From: Lingula anatina
Taxonomy: Eukaryota; Brachiopoda; Lingulata; Lingulida; Lingulidae
Assembly (NCBI RefSeq): GCF_001039355.2
Contig: NW_019775525.1
Span: 985,325 to 1,049,324, forward strand
Reading direction: 5' to 3'
Length of the DNA: 64,000 nt
The notes under the pieces are model-generated. The model was given only the letters and a program-made list of their open reading frames with translations. It made no database searches and was not told the origin of the DNA. Both the position numbers and the translations under genes were made by a program. Within the stretch, counting starts at the first letter, position 1; each line of letters starts with the position of its first letter. Positions 1 to 13,800 of the stretch are shown here, one piece after another.

Positions 1-110
1 AAGTTATTTTCTATGTGTGCTTATCTTTCAAAACTGAATCCTGTATAGAATATCTTCAAGAAATCAACTGTTTCTGCATATAACATTAAGGTTTTGCTTT
101 TATTTTTTAG

Positions 111-2804
111 AAACCATGAGCAGCAGGACAAAATCTCTGATCTCACATATATGCAGTTCAATGAGTCTGAGCAGTGTAGCCAGGAATTGTGTCCATATGC
201 CAGGAAGGAGAAACACTATCATTGCCTCTGGGTAAGAGAAATGTTCAAATTATTTTTTTCTTCTCTCTGAACCCCATGTTGCCTTCTGTAATTAGGGAAA
301 TGGGAATGCAGAGCATTTTGTGTAATTATTAAAATTTTGATTCATTTATTAATTTGTTTTTTATTATTATAATTCAACTTAACAATTATACACAATGTTA
401 CTGTGTTACTTTCTAATTAAATTGACTGGTTTGTGGCCAGTTTTAATGTCTCAAGCTGATTTTGTGGTTGCCTCACAATATCATATCTCTAAAAATAACA
501 TAAAACTGATAGCATTTTTTCTTCTATTTTACCTTCTAGGCTAACTGTCAGCGTGTCATCTCCAGCACAGGAGACATATTTGCCCGTCTTACCCACTACA
601 GGGAACACGAATACCTCAGTGCTGTTCTCTGTAGGAAGTCCAAACCCTCCTCATCCCAAGGCGGGGACAGCGGGAACCTCTTCAACCATTTTACTCTCCC
701 CAAAACCCGCCGAGGTCGACCTCCCAAGTATCCAAAAACCCACATCCCTGTGGTGCCAAAAGTAGAGCTGAAAGAGGGCACCTTTGTCGATGATAAGACA
801 GAGCTGACAGAGAAGGATTTGGAAAGCCTTAATGCAACAACCAAGGTCATTAAGGGCTTTATGAAGTTCGATGAGGCTCAGCCCTGCCCAGATCATCTCT
901 GTTTGTTTCATAAAAAGGTTCATTACCACTGCCTTAGACCGCGGTGTCATCACGCCAGTGATAGGGCTGACGTGCTGAATCTTCATTGCCGCGATTTTCA
1001 CAACTACATCCACATCCTCGAAGGCTACGAGTTCTTTGATCGCAACATCAACTGTCGCCGTCCACATTGTCATAATAACGGTGCCAATAAGCATTTCCAC
1101 TGCACACGCTCACGCTGTGACTATTCGTTTGTGCGGCCAACGACCATGGCACAACATGAGAAAAAACACCAAGAGGGCAGCAAGCAGGCCGAAGGTTCCT
1201 CTCCCTTACCCGTCAAAGTCCCAATTCCAAAAGAGGGCGCTCCGTTTCCTCCATCAACTGTAACAGCCAATCAGGCACTGGCTTACAAACTGACCCCGGA
1301 AAAAGATACTGAGGCCAAGAACATTGTCAAGGCAAAAGGTACCTTCTTCCCCACCAGTGGGGGCATGCCTGTCAGCATCCCCAACACTGCTGCTGGCATG
1401 ATGGGCACTCAAATGATCAGTCACATGATGCCTCAAATCATCTACACCTCGGCAGGACCAATTGCCGTAGCTCAACCGGTACTCATGGCAGCTCCCCAGC
1501 AGTTGGCGTCTTCGTCAGCAACATCGCCTACTCTTAGTCCAACGAGTCAAGAAGAGCAGCAGAAAGCCACCATTGCCTCGGCAACTCAGGGTTTCCTACC
1601 GTTGGCCCTACTTCTGCAGCAGAAAGCAATGCAGAGCATGCCTCAGAACAACTGGGACATGATGAAGGTGCAGATGTATTGCCCAGCGAATGTGAACTGT
1701 GGGCGGCCATTTTGCAAGCTGAAGAAGCGTGAGCATTTTCACTGCAAAGAGTGCAACCAGGCGTTCTCTTATGAGGACAGATTGAAAGTACACATTGCCA
1801 AACATGGGTTGAAACTGGAGGAAGACCAGCAGATCTGCATAATGCCCACTGCTGCACTTAATCAGAATGTTCCAGTAACTTTTAATGGGAATGAAGCAAC
1901 CACAGAAGCAACATCTGATGGGAATGCTAAGGCGGAAGATGGAGATGATGTGGAAGCTTCGTCTTCACTCACCTTGAAACCAGAAGCTTTCACAAGCATT
2001 TTAGAAAAAGCCCAACAAAACCAGAACAATTCCGAGGAACAGCAGAAGTCGGGTCAGTCACATTCCAAGACAAAAGATGCTGTCCCAGAATGCAATGGGG
2101 CAGCAGACACTCCGCAGGAGGAATCGCTGGATTTGTCCATCAGCTCCACCGGGGGGTCTCTCCAAGACAGCTCCAGACGGTCAGGACGGAAGAGAATTTC
2201 CACCCACATGGAGGATTTCATCACCAATGATGAGCCGGCACCAAAGCAGCAGAAGGTATCCCACTCTAGCCCAGTGCCCAATAAAACCGATCCGTTACCA
2301 GACGGGTTCCAACGGTACCATTACTCCGAGGACTGCGGACACGCCCAGTGTGCACATCGCCAGAACCTGACCCACTTTCACTGCTCCCGTCCTGATTGTG
2401 CGTTCGCATTCACCGACCGTTCCCGCATCGTGCAGCACAGCATACGCCACGAGCGTGTGGACGCCATAATGGGAGGCCAGTTCCAGCAGTATCGCGGAAC
2501 CTCAGAATGCGGACGTCCTGATTGCCAATACACAGGGAAGTCTTCTCACTACCACTGTCTGCGTTGTCCATTCATTTGCACAGATACGAGCAAAGTTTCA
2601 GCCCACAGGAAACAGCATTCTAAGATGGAGAAGTTTGCCTCGCAGGGGTTCACGAAAATCTCTCAGACCGCAGAATGTGAAGTGGCCAATTGTCCGCATA
2701 GCAAGAAGCAGACCCATTACCACTGCGTGTACACTGGCTGCTCTCACTGTGTTCTCAGTCCCTGCCAGATGGCGCAGCACAAACGCAAACACGAAGTGGC
2801 ATAA
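111..2804 (+). CDS. Castor-type zinc-finger protein, last two exons (copy A, partial)
   Basis: Exons 111-231 and 540-2804 (stop TAA) encode the C-terminal 795 residues or so of a Castor/CASZ1 transcription factor. The first exon ends at TGG followed by GTAAGAG, and the second starts after CTTCTAG. The product carries the same zinc fingers, basic RGRPP AT-hook-like patch and Gln/Ser-rich linkers as the copy ending at 10813. About a dozen residues differ, nearly all in linkers (for example EGAPF versus EGVPF and AECEV versus AECDV). Every zinc ligand is kept, and there is no stop or frameshift. The upstream exons of this copy would lie left of the window. It could be the other allele of the same gene rather than a separate locus. 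Confidence 0.9.
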
Positions 2805-3622
2805 TTCTTCCCTCCACATTTCTTACACAATGGTTGGACGTGCAGCATTACATGCTGCTTCATGTAGTGCTGAAAAAATGCACAAAAATCTACATGTTGG
2901 ATGGACCTTTCAGCGTATATGGAATAACGTGTTGCACAAAAGAAACTCATAGAATGGTGTGCATGAGATGTTCAGAAGAGATCTGGAATTTACCATAATA
3001 AAGGCATGACATATTTCAGCAGGAGGCCATAATATATTCATCAGGATGTGCGGAGAACGTGCTAGTGGTGACAGAGGGAATTTTTTTACAAGGAGAGAAT
3101 GCAGTATGATTTGAAACTGTTCTAATGGCAGCACACAAGATAGTCTATAAAAAGAGAGGATAGGAAGATGGAAGAAGTGCTTCAATGAGGAGGCATATCG
3201 TGCAAAACTGAACTTTGGTCTAGTGGACTAGTAAGCACCAACATCAAACCATGTAGCTTATGAGGAAGGAAGAAAGGATGAAGGAAGTTTGAATGGTCTT
3301 GGAAAGAGATGAAGAGGCAAGGGGGAGGATGTTTCATATACTTAGTAGTGAATATGTGACAAGTATATTTTATTTTCAAATTTATGATATATTATTGGAT
3401 GAAGACATTGAATTTGTGGAGTTACACCCATCTTGCACAGACCTTTTCCCAAGCTTGCAAGTTTGTTCAATATATTATACTTAGAATGTCAGGGATGATG
3501 CAAACACTTTCTATGTAGGATTTTAATGGTGGAGATATTCTTTCCAGAGGATATATATTTTGATACAGGTTCTGTGTCTTAGGATTTGTATGGCACATTT
3601 CTGAAAAAAAAGCCTTTATGCC
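2805..3622 (+). other. 3' UTR of copy A
   Basis: Non-coding sequence after the stop codon, co-linear with 10814-11634 at high identity. The short ORFs here are not kept as reading frames between the two copies, so I treat it as UTR. Confidence 0.75.
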
Positions 3623-3642
3623 TNTTTTTTTTTTTTTTTTTT
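3623..3642. other. Assembly junction (N plus poly-T)
   Basis: A single N followed by a T run separates the 3' UTR of copy A from intron sequence of copy B. In copy B the same UTR position continues uninterrupted past 11634, so this is a join between two different parts of one locus. Confidence 0.85.
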
Positions 3643-3943
3643 GAAATATGAGTTTATTGTGGTCAAAATTTTTTTATTAAATTTACCATGTATAATTCAT
3701 ATTATGCCCATATTTAGTTAGATGATATGATACAGATGAAAATGTAGTTTTCTGTTTTCCTCAGATGAAAAAGTCGCTATACCTCTATGACATTAAAATA
3801 TCTATTGTGATTTCTATCAGTTTAACGGCTTTGTTTTTTTCATCTTTATCAAGCATCACAATCTCTGCAAAATAACTTAAATGGTAAAAGCGTGCTTCTT
3901 GATATTATCTCCTGTTGTAAGTATTGTGTTTTATTATTGACAG

Positions 3944-5240
3944 GTTCTTTGAAGAAATTCACCAATAGTGCCGAATACGTGAAGGCTGTTTTCTCACCAG
4001 ATGTCTCTCCTCAGACCATATCCGCCAAACTGGCCGGGGAACTCCTCCCCGACTACAGCAAGTATATCAAGAGGTATTGATAAGATACAATTTTACTAAT
4101 AAATAAATTCAGGTTTTTATTAAATTGTTTCATTTAAATTAATTTTTATAATAATTGTTTTAGTCCATTTTTGTAAAGGAAACTTTTAAATTATGGATTC
4201 AAAATAAAGAAAAACAGATGAACACTATTTTATATGTGTGTTTGGGTTTGTGCTTGCATGCATTCACGTGCGTGCATGTGGGTGTGTAACTTGATTTAGT
4301 ATTGCTAAATGACTGTGCTTGCAGATATAAAAAACAGCCAGTACAACCTAGATACAGGTAGTGCACTTAGACCCCATTTCCAGAGATTAGATCGATCTAC
4401 TTTAGATCGACCTAACTCCTTGGGGGTTCACGCTAAATAGCTGTCAGCCGGGGGGACATGAAAGTTAATTACCCCCTTACAGCTTGTAGTAGGCGGGACG
4501 GACTTTTAAGCCGGATTATCTGACAGTAATCTAGTGAGACTCCACCCGGGGATAGATTGATCTAAAAGCTCTGGGAATACAGCCTTAAATGCATTGATAA
4601 TAATGCCTTCTTTCTTTTGCCTTACAGGTTTGTCTCATTTGCAGACTGCGGAGGCAACCACTGCCAAGACATGGGATACAAGGAACACTACCACTGTGTG
4701 GACTGCAGTTTCAGGGTGAGGGAAAAATTTTCCCTCCTTACTCTCACTTGTGTGAGCACTCTTTGGGGGTGTGGCTCTCAGTTGGAAAGAGCAGATTTCT
4801 TAAGCTTGGCACTGTCATCTGTCTCTTACAACACAATTCCTGTCTCAACTAGCACATTTATATTTCTCAGCTTGAAAATTTTTTTGCCACGAATACTTGA
4901 TTAAAGCAATAAAGAAATATCTTCTACTCAAAGGGCTTTAATGGTAATGCCAAAACAGTTTATTTTTATTTTTCAAGAGCTTGAATGGTATGGTATCACC
5001 AAAACAGTTTTTTCCTTATTGAATAATTACGATATTTATTACCTTTCCCCAGGTTTTCATCAAGAAAGAAGAGATGATCCGCCATTTCAAGTGGCACAAG
5101 AAGCGAGATGACTCCCTGCAGCATGGGTTCATGCGCTACAGTCCCATGGACGACTGCTTTGCTAAGTTTGGCAACTGCACACACTGTGGCAAGCAGACTC
5201 ATTACCACTGCATACAGGTGAATAATGGCCCCTCTCCTCT

Positions 5241-5293
<53 letters not shown>

Positions 5294-7078
5294 GTATTAA
5301 TTGGGATTTCAATAAAACTTAATTATTTTCACAGTTACTTATTGCATAAAACTGCATGCCACGTTCCAAAACCAGCATTTTGATTTTCTTTTCTCTGCTT
5401 TTATTTCTTTCAATTTTCCTACAGAATTATGCAATTCTTCAAATATCCAGTTTGTATTACAATGCCATGCAAGATATATGTCCAAATGATATCTATATAT
5501 TTCTAAATTAATATTCTATATTCTCTAATTTTTTTCAACAGTCTGGCTGTAACAAAGTCTACATCAGCACCTCAGATGTTCAGATGCATGCCAACTACCA
5601 CCGCAAAGATTCCGCCATCATTCAGGAAGGATTTCAGAGATTTCGAGCCACAGAGGATTGTGGGACCCCATCTTGTCAGTTTTATGGGCAGCGTACCACC
5701 CACTTCCACTGCCGCCGCTCCAGTTGTAATTTCACCTTTAAAAACAAGGCTGATATGGGTAAGAAGATTAGTTAAACAAATAGCTCTCCCTTTGATAATA
5801 AGTGATGGGAATATTTCTCATTTGGAAATTTTTCACTGTGTCAAACTGATATTACGTTATTAAATTTACTGTATTTAGTTCACAATTGAGAAGAGATAGA
5901 GAAAAAAATCATTCCGGGTCTCCATTTTGCTCAGATGAGGTACAAAAAAATACATATTTGTATATTTGTCATCTTATAATGATCAATATATGCTAATGAC
6001 TTAAATCAAACAAGTTGTTTTTTTCTTTTCAGAAAAACACAAAGCATACCACCAGAAGGATGAAATTCTTTCTAAGGATGGATTCAAGAAGTTTATGAAA
6101 TATGAACACTGCACATTCCAAAACTGCAAGTACTCCAAAGTCAGTAACCACATTCACTGCATTCGACCTGGTGAGTGGATTTTTCTTGTGCAGAATAATT
6201 TTTACAAATACATATTAAAAAAAATTGTTAACCCCAGTATAAAAAATTATCCTACTGCATGCCTGTACTGACCCAGGCTCTATTCACACTAATAAAATTT
6301 CTTCAAGCCAAACAGCTTGATAATTTGAGTCAAATTAAATTTTTGCACTAAGTTATTTATTTGGTTGAAAAGGTTAAATAAATTATTTAACATCTTTCTT
6401 GGCCAAATTTCAATATGTTAGACAGTATGCTATGCTGAAGCATGCCTTGCTAAAATAAGTCCAGGTCAGAAACTTGTGATTCGTACTACTTTACTTTTGT
6501 TCCGATACACATTGGTCAGTATTTATTTAGCAAATCTTCAATGCTTCATCATAATTTTTAGGTTGTGACTATGTACTACATTCCACTGGACAACTTTATT
6601 CCCACAAGCGAAAGCATGAACGTCGTGACTTCGAACATGCCTACAAGCGTTTCAAAGAGGAGCAACATTTTAAAAAGCGCGTCTCCGTGGGACCTGTCCC
6701 CATCGCACCTATGCCTACAAGTGGTATCCCACAATTCACCTTGCAGAACTTCCAACTTCCTGTCATCAAGCAGGAGGCGGAATATGTGGACATTGATGAT
6801 CTCGTTAAGATGAAACTGTCACGAGAAAATACACCTGTGAAGGGAGTTTCCCCCTCTGGAGCATCTAGCCCCTTGGATTTTTCTACCACTTCCTCCATAG
6901 GGTCAGATCTTCAGATTAATATGGATACCCAAGATTCCATGATGAGTGTTCGCTCGGAGACCAACTCGCCACAAGAAGAAGATTCCTCAATTAACCTGAC
7001 CAAAAGTGCTGGAGACATTACAGGTAAAAAAAAATTATGTATTGTGGTTTTCTTCTTTTACTACCTTAATACCAGTTT

Positions 7079-7126
<48 letters not shown>

Positions 7127-10100
7127 AGCAGTATGTTTTCTGTAATCATCTACCAGAACTACTGACACCTTTGAAATAAATTTATTCAGCTTAACATTAT
7201 ATATCTTTAAATTGGCTTTCTATAATCAGACTTATTCCATCTTAAGATTTGTAAAATTTGCTCAAAATTTTTGTTTATTTTACAGGTGATGACTTAAACA
7301 ATTCCCTCAATTTACCAATTCCAACCTTTGAGAAAAAGAAGACAGAAAGTTCGGTAAAGACGGAGTCAGCCTCATTTTCATCCACGCCTACCCACAATAC
7401 CTCCATGGCAGCTAAAGTAACACCCGGGGAGGCATCACCCATTGAGAAGATGACCTTTGACCCCACCAAGCTCCAGGTGACCAAGAATAATGTCAAAGAT
7501 GATTCGTGGAAAGGCATTCTGACCAGGTAAGAAATTAACAATGAAAAGGAGGGGGACGAGAGGAGTATTATGAATTTTTAATTTTTTAAAGAGAAAGAGC
7601 GAAATGGTGAAAAGAAAAGCTAGAAATAATAGTTATAATGATAATAATCGTGATGCCTTTTATATTTATAGAAATAGTTATAATGATAATAAAATGTGTA
7701 TATTATGATATACAGGTATACTGCTAATGACCCCTGTAACTCCCGCTGTGAATATCTCTATAAAGACCATTACCACTGCAATATCACTGGATGCAATATG
7801 GTATTTAGGTCCAAGGAAGGTGTCAGGGAGCATGCAAGGTAAGTATATCACCCAACACATTCTATATTGCTACATTGTGTTAGTATTCTCAACTAACACA
7901 ATGTGGAGATATTGTTTCAAAATATTGATTAGAAATGTAGTTCTATTGTTAGTATCTTAAAGGTATGTACATTTACTGTACACATTTCAAAATTGCCCAA
8001 AGTCATATTTTCTATGTGTAGTTATCTTTCTAAGCTAAAGCCTGTATAGAGTACCTTCAAGAAATTAACTGTTTCTGCATATAACATTAACATTTTATTT
8101 TCATTTTTAAGAAACCATGAGCAGCAGGACAAAATCTCTGATCTCACATATATGCAGTTCAATGAGTCCGAGCAGTGTAGCCAGGAATTGTGTCCATACG
8201 CCAGGAAGGAGAAGCACTATCATTGCCTCTGGGTAAGAGAAATGTTCAAATTATTTTTTTCTTCTCCCTGAACCCCATGTTGCCTTCTGTAATTAGGGAA
8301 ATTGGGATGCAGAGCATTCTGTGTAATTATTGAAATTTTGATTATATTTATTAATTTGTTTTTTCTTATTATAATTCAACTAAACAAATCTACACAATGT
8401 TACAGTGTTTATTTCTAATTTAATTGACTGGCAATTGGTCTGTGGCCAGTTTTTGTGTCTCAAACTGATTTTGTGGTTGCCTCACAATATCATATCTCTA
8501 AAAATAACATAAAACTGATAGCATTTTTTCTTCTATTTTACCTTCTAGGCTAACTGTCAGCGTGTCATCTCCAGCACAGGAGACATATTTGCCCGTCTTA
8601 CCCACTACAGGGAACACGAATACCTCAGTGCTGTTCTCTGTAGGAAGTCCAAACCCTCCTCATCCCAAGGCGGGGACAGCGGGAACCTCTTCAACCATTT
8701 CACTCTCCCCAAAACCCGCCGAGGTCGACCTCCCAAGTATCCAAAAACCCACATCCCTGTGGTGCCAAAAGTAGAGCTGAAAGAGGGCACCTTTGTTGAT
8801 GATAAGACAGAGCTGACAGAGAAGGATTTGGAAAGCCTTAATGCAACAACCAAGGTCATTAAGGGCTTTATGAAGTTCGATGAGGCTCAGCCCTGCCCGG
8901 ATCATCTCTGTTTGTTTCATAAAAAGGTTCATTACCACTGCCTTAGACCGAGGTGTCATCATGCCAGTGACAGGGCTGACGTGCTGAATCTTCATTGCCG
9001 CGATTTTCACAACTACATCCACATCCTCGAAGGCTACGAGTTCTTTGATCGCAACATCAACTGTCGCCGTCCACATTGTCATAATAACGGTGCCAACAAG
9101 CATTTCCACTGCACACGCTCACGCTGTGACTATTCGTTTGTGAGACCAACAACCATGGCACAACACGAGAAAAAACACCAAGAGGGCAGCAAGCAGGCAG
9201 AAGGCTCCTCTCCCTTACCCGTCAAAGTCCCAATTCCAAAAGAGGGTGTGCCGTTTCCTCCATCAACTGTAACAGCCAATCAGGCACTGGCTTACAAGCT
9301 GACCCCAGAAAAAGATAATGAGGCCAAGAACATTGTCAAAGCTAAAGGTACCTTCTTTCCCACCAGTGGGGGCATGCCTGTCAGCATTCCCAACACTGCT
9401 GCTGGCATGATGGGCACTCAGATGATCAGTCACATGATGCCTCAAATCATCTACACTTCGGCAGGACCAATTGCCGTAGCTCAACCGGTACTCATGGCAG
9501 CTCCCCAGCAGTTGGCGTCTTCATCAACAACATCGCCTACTCTTAGCCCAACGAGTCAAGAAGAGCAGCAGAAAGCCACCATTGCCTCGGCAACTCAGGG
9601 TTTCCTACCGTTGGCCCTACTTCTGCAGCAGAAAGCCATGCAGAGCATGCCTCAGAACAATTGGGACATGATGAAGGTGCAGATGTATTGCCCGGCGAAT
9701 GTGAACTGTGGGCGGCCATTTTGCAAGCTGAAGAAGCGTGAGCATTTTCACTGCAAGGAGTGCAACCAGGCGTTCTCTTATGAGGACAGGTTGAAAGTAC
9801 ACATTGCCAAACATGGGTTGAAACTGGAGGAAGACCAGCAAATATGCATAATGCCCACTGCTGCACTTAATCAGAATGTTCCAGTAACTTTTAATGGGAA
9901 TGAAGCAACCACAGAAGCAACATCTGGTGGGAACGCTAAGGCGGAAGATGGAGATGATGTGGAAGCTTCGTCTTCACTCACCTTGAAACCAGAAGCTTTC
10001 ACAAGCATTTTAGAAAAAGCCCAACAAAACCAGCACAATTCCGATGAACAGCAGAAGTCAGGTCAGTCACATTCCAAGGCAAAAGGTGGTGTCCCAGAAT

Positions 10101-10813
10101 GCAATGGGGCAGCAGATACTCCGCAGGAGGAATCGCTCGATTTGTCCATCAGCTCCACCGGGGGGTCTCTCCAAGACAGCTCCAGACGGTCAGGACGGAA
10201 GAGAATTTCCACCCACATGGAGGATTTCATCACCAATGATGAGCCGGCCCCAAAGCAGCAGAAGGTATCCCACTCTAGCCCAGTGCCCAGTAAAACCGAT
10301 CCATTACCAGACGGGTTCCAACGGTACCATTACTCCGAGGACTGCGGACACGCCCAGTGTGCTCATCGCCAGAACCTGACCCACTTTCACTGCTCCCGTC
10401 CTGATTGTGCTTTCGCATTCACCGACCGTTCGCGCATAGTGCAGCACAGCATACGCCACGAGCGTGTGGACGCCATAATGGGAGGCCAGTTCCAGCAGTA
10501 TCGTGGAACCTCCGAATGTGGACGTCCTGATTGCCAATACACAGGGAAATCATCCCACTATCACTGTCTGCGTTGTCCATTCATTTGCACAGATACGAGC
10601 AAAGTTTCAGCCCACAGAAAACAGCATTCGAAGATGGAGAAGTTTGCCTCGCAGGGGTTCACGAAAATCTCTCAGACTGCAGAATGTGATGTGGCCAATT
10701 GTCCACACAGCAAGAAGCAGACCCATTACCACTGCGTGTACGCCGGCTGCTCTCACTGTGTTCTCAGTCCCTGCCAGATGGCGCAGCACAAACGCAAACA
10801 CGAAGTGGCATAA
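3944..10813 (+). CDS. CASZ1: Castor/CASZ1-like zinc-finger transcription factor (copy B, 3' ten exons)
   Basis: Ten exons join in frame: 3944-4073, 4628-4715, 5053-5217, 5542-5758, 6033-6170, 6562-7023, 7286-7526, 7716-7838, 8112-8232 and 8549-10813. Together they encode 1316 residues to TAA; the N-terminus is not seen. The product has 12 Castor para-zinc fingers, each a C-x4/5-C pair, an H-(Y/F/I)-H-C core and a distal H-x3/4-H: four before a long acidic and Ser-rich linker, four after it, one isolated, and three at the C-terminus. [12 protein letters not shown] patch resembles an AT-hook. Known Castor family proteins are nuclear DNA-binding factors in neural and cardiovascular development; vertebrate CASZ1b has 11 such fingers. 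The linker holds VIKQEAE and EESLDLSIS segments; the first looks like a SUMO-site core. The orthology is clear from the finger architecture; the target genes are unknown. Confidence 0.95.
4367..4588. repeat. 222-bp TIR element, copy 1 (in castor intron)
   Basis: It starts TTAGACCCCATTTCC and ends GGGAATACAGCCTTAA, imperfect inverted termini that continue into an internal AGATCGATCTA-type inverted motif. It aligns over its whole length with 15974-16194 and 43379-43598. It has no ORF, so it is a non-autonomous DNA transposon (MITE-like). Confidence 0.85.
5241..5288. repeat. C run and (CT)n microsatellite
   Basis: A pure CT dinucleotide tract directly after a castor exon donor. Similar tracts lie at 7083-7120, 41296-41326 and 42607-42642. 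Confidence 0.95.
7083..7120. repeat. (CT)n microsatellite in castor intron
   Basis: A pure CT tract about 60 bp after the donor of the 6562-7023 exon. Confidence 0.95.
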
Positions 10814-13800
10814 TTCTTTCCCTCCACATTTCTCCACACAATGGTTGGACGTGTAGCATTACATGCTGCTTCATGTAGTGCTGAAAAAATGCACAAAAAT
10901 CTACATGTTGGATGGACCTTTCAGCGTATGTGGAATAACGTGTTGCACAAAAGAAACTCATAGTATGGTGTGCGTGAGATGTTCAGAGGGAGATCTGGAA
11001 TTTACCATAATAAAGGCATGACATATTTCAGCAGGAGGCCATAATATATTCATCAGGATGTGCGGAGAACGTGCTAGTGGTGACAGAGGGAATTTTTTTA
11101 CACGGAGAGAATGCAGTATGATTTGAAACTGTTCTTATGGCAGCACACAAGATAGTCTATAAAAAGAGAGGATAGGAAGATGGAAGAAGTGCTTCAGTGA
11201 GGAGGCATATTGTGCAAAACTGAACTTTGGTCTTGTGGACTAGTAAGCACCAACATCAAACCATGTAGCTTATGAGGAAGGAAGAAAGGATGGAGGAGGT
11301 TTGAATGGTTCTGGAAAGAGATGAAGAGGCAAGGGGGAGGATGTTTCATATACTTAGTAGTGAATATGTGACATGTATATTTTATTTTCAAATTTATGAT
11401 ATATTATTGGATGAAGACATTGAATTTGTGGAGTTACACCCATCTTGCACAGACCTTTTCCCAAGCTTGCAAGTTTGTTCATTATATTATACTTAGAATG
11501 TCAGGGATGATGCAAACACTTTCTATGTAGGATTTTAATGGTGGAGATATTCTTTCCAGAGGATATATATTTTGATACAGGTTCTGTGTCTTAGGATTTG
11601 TATGGCACATTTCTGAAAAAAAAGCTTTTATGCATGTTATTTCTCCTGGTGTTTTAAATGTCTGGTGATGATTTTAGAACTGTATTTACAGCTCAGAAGG
11701 TTTAGAAGTGAAGAGTTAGTCCCTAGTGGTCTGTAATTATTATAATTATTGTAATGAAGAGATTTTTCTTTTCTTTTTTACTTTCTATGTAATCTTTTTT
11801 ATTAGACTGCTGTTTGGCTTATGATATATGCCTGTATATTGATGATTGAGGTCATATTTGCCTGAAAGTTTTTGATAAGATGCAAGTTAGTTTTATATAT
11901 TGCTGCTAAAGTTAAGTGATTTCTCTGTGGTAATTATGCAATACTGAAAGACATGAAAAAAATGCTTTTTTCATCCATTTAAAAGCATTGTTGCAATATG
12001 TAAGAAGATCTCTAAAATAGAATACTAGAATCCAGATTCGTGGCAATATAACAAGTATCTGCTCTCTTAGGCATGCTTGCCAATGACAGAAAGAAAAGTG
12101 TTTAAGGGGATGTTTTTAGCATTCCAGAGTCTAAAAATATAATCAGTATGTGTGGAGATTTAAAAAAAAAATCAGAAACATCTTTGGGACTGCAAAAAAA
12201 AAAAAGGTGATTCCTCAGAATTTAAGCAAAATTATATATTTTCCTGAACTTTTTTCTTTTGTACATTCTTTGGAAAGAAGGGTTCAAAAATGTTGATCAT
12301 TAAGAGCAGTTCTGGTGTGACAGGTTACAGCCTTTGTCCCTGCTTGAAATTACAGATCTTTTAATAGAATAAATGTTAAAAACATGTTAAAATAGGGATA
12401 TGTAAGTAACCACCAATAGAAGCAAATTGGGGGAGTTTTAACCATTCTTAGTGCTTCATTTCTGATGCCGTGGTTCCACATGTGAATTTGTCTTGTATAA
12501 CTTTTCAGTTCAACAGGACGTATTTGTTAAACCTTGAAACAATATTATTTATCTTGAACTAAAAGAACAGGTTGCACATGTACCAGCAAATTTAAAACAT
12601 CATGAAATGATTTTGGGTCTAGCTGCTGATAGCTGTTTCTTGGTATTGTAAATGTTTTGATAATTGCCATAGAACGTTTTTTGAATCCGTGCACTGCAAA
12701 GCTGACTGCTGTTAGATTTGAGGTTAGAATATGTGTGAATGATGTTTGTGTGTTTTTGCTGTATGTTTTGGAAATGATAATGTTCAAACTGCATGAAGTT
12801 TATGCTTAATTGTGGTCAGAGATTATCGCCAATTTAAGATATGTCTGTCTGTGGTCACTCTTCCATTAAATAATTTTTTTTTTCTATCTGATTTGTTTTA
12901 AATATTAATTTCTTAGCAATTTATAACTTTTGAAAAATTAACTATTGTCTGTAACTGTTGGCTTTGGTCAATATCTTCTTTTAAATGAGTAACCGAAGAA
13001 AGAAATTACGCCATTGATCATGCAGTTATTTCACACAGTGAGTGCCACTGCTGTATGCCAGGAATATATATCCATGTGCATAAACATTAGATAGAATACA
13101 GTAAATAACAATATAATGAACTTTTTAAGATGCAATGATGATTATGATCTCTAATAAGAATAATAGTTTGATTATAGACATGCTTATGTACATATTATTT
13201 AATATATTACATATAAGAAACAATAGTTGATTGATTAAATTAATGTACATTACGTGAGTAGTGATGCAACGTGTATACTGATGAATGATAAGTGTTTATT
13301 GCGTAAGGAACTTGAAGATAATGGATGTATTTGATAATAATGTATATTTGCTCATTTGGCTGTGAATTCTTAAGAAAAGTTATATTATGATATATATATA
13401 CTGGTATATACATGTATATAGCAACTGTTTCAAGATTTCTATATACCATTAGCCCAATAAAAGGAAGAATTTGTTTTACTTATATAGCTAATGGATTTTT
13501 TTTTTAACTGCATAAAAGTTTCATTGTAGGTTATGTGGCATTTTATATATAATAGGGTCGATGAAAAATCATATAGCTGCTTTTCTGTAGTATACTCAAT
13601 TTCAAGCATGCACAGTATGAATTAATAAGAATAATTGTATGATAGATACTGGTACCAGTAGATGAAATACTGTGTGAGAGAGAGAGAACTGAAGTAGGGA
13701 TGTTTCCTTGTGTATAAGTGATATTAAAAAATAGTCTTGTTATATCTAAGTAGAGGATGTTTATTATGGTAATGCCTAATCTGCTTATAAGGCCTGTAGT

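Larger units (their letters stand above)
1..3622 (+). repeat. Second copy of the castor gene 3' end (last two exons plus 3' UTR)
   Basis: This block aligns end to end with about 8001-11634, including two exons, the intron between them and about 820 bp of 3' UTR. Differences are scattered substitutions and small indels, denser in the intron than in the exons. The alignment stops at the N/poly-T junction near 3624, where the other copy simply continues. It is either the second haplotype of the same locus placed in tandem by assembly, or a very recent tandem duplication. Confidence 0.93.

Noticed and set aside
596-1100. Long minus-strand frames opposite the castor exon (and equivalents at 8605-9109)
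   Set aside because: Shadows of the conserved plus-strand zinc-finger frame; no family similarity of their own.
4367-4588. tRNA-derived SINE
   Set aside because: GGGGGTTCACGC looks faintly like a B box, but there is no A box, no poly-A tail, and the ends are inverted repeats.
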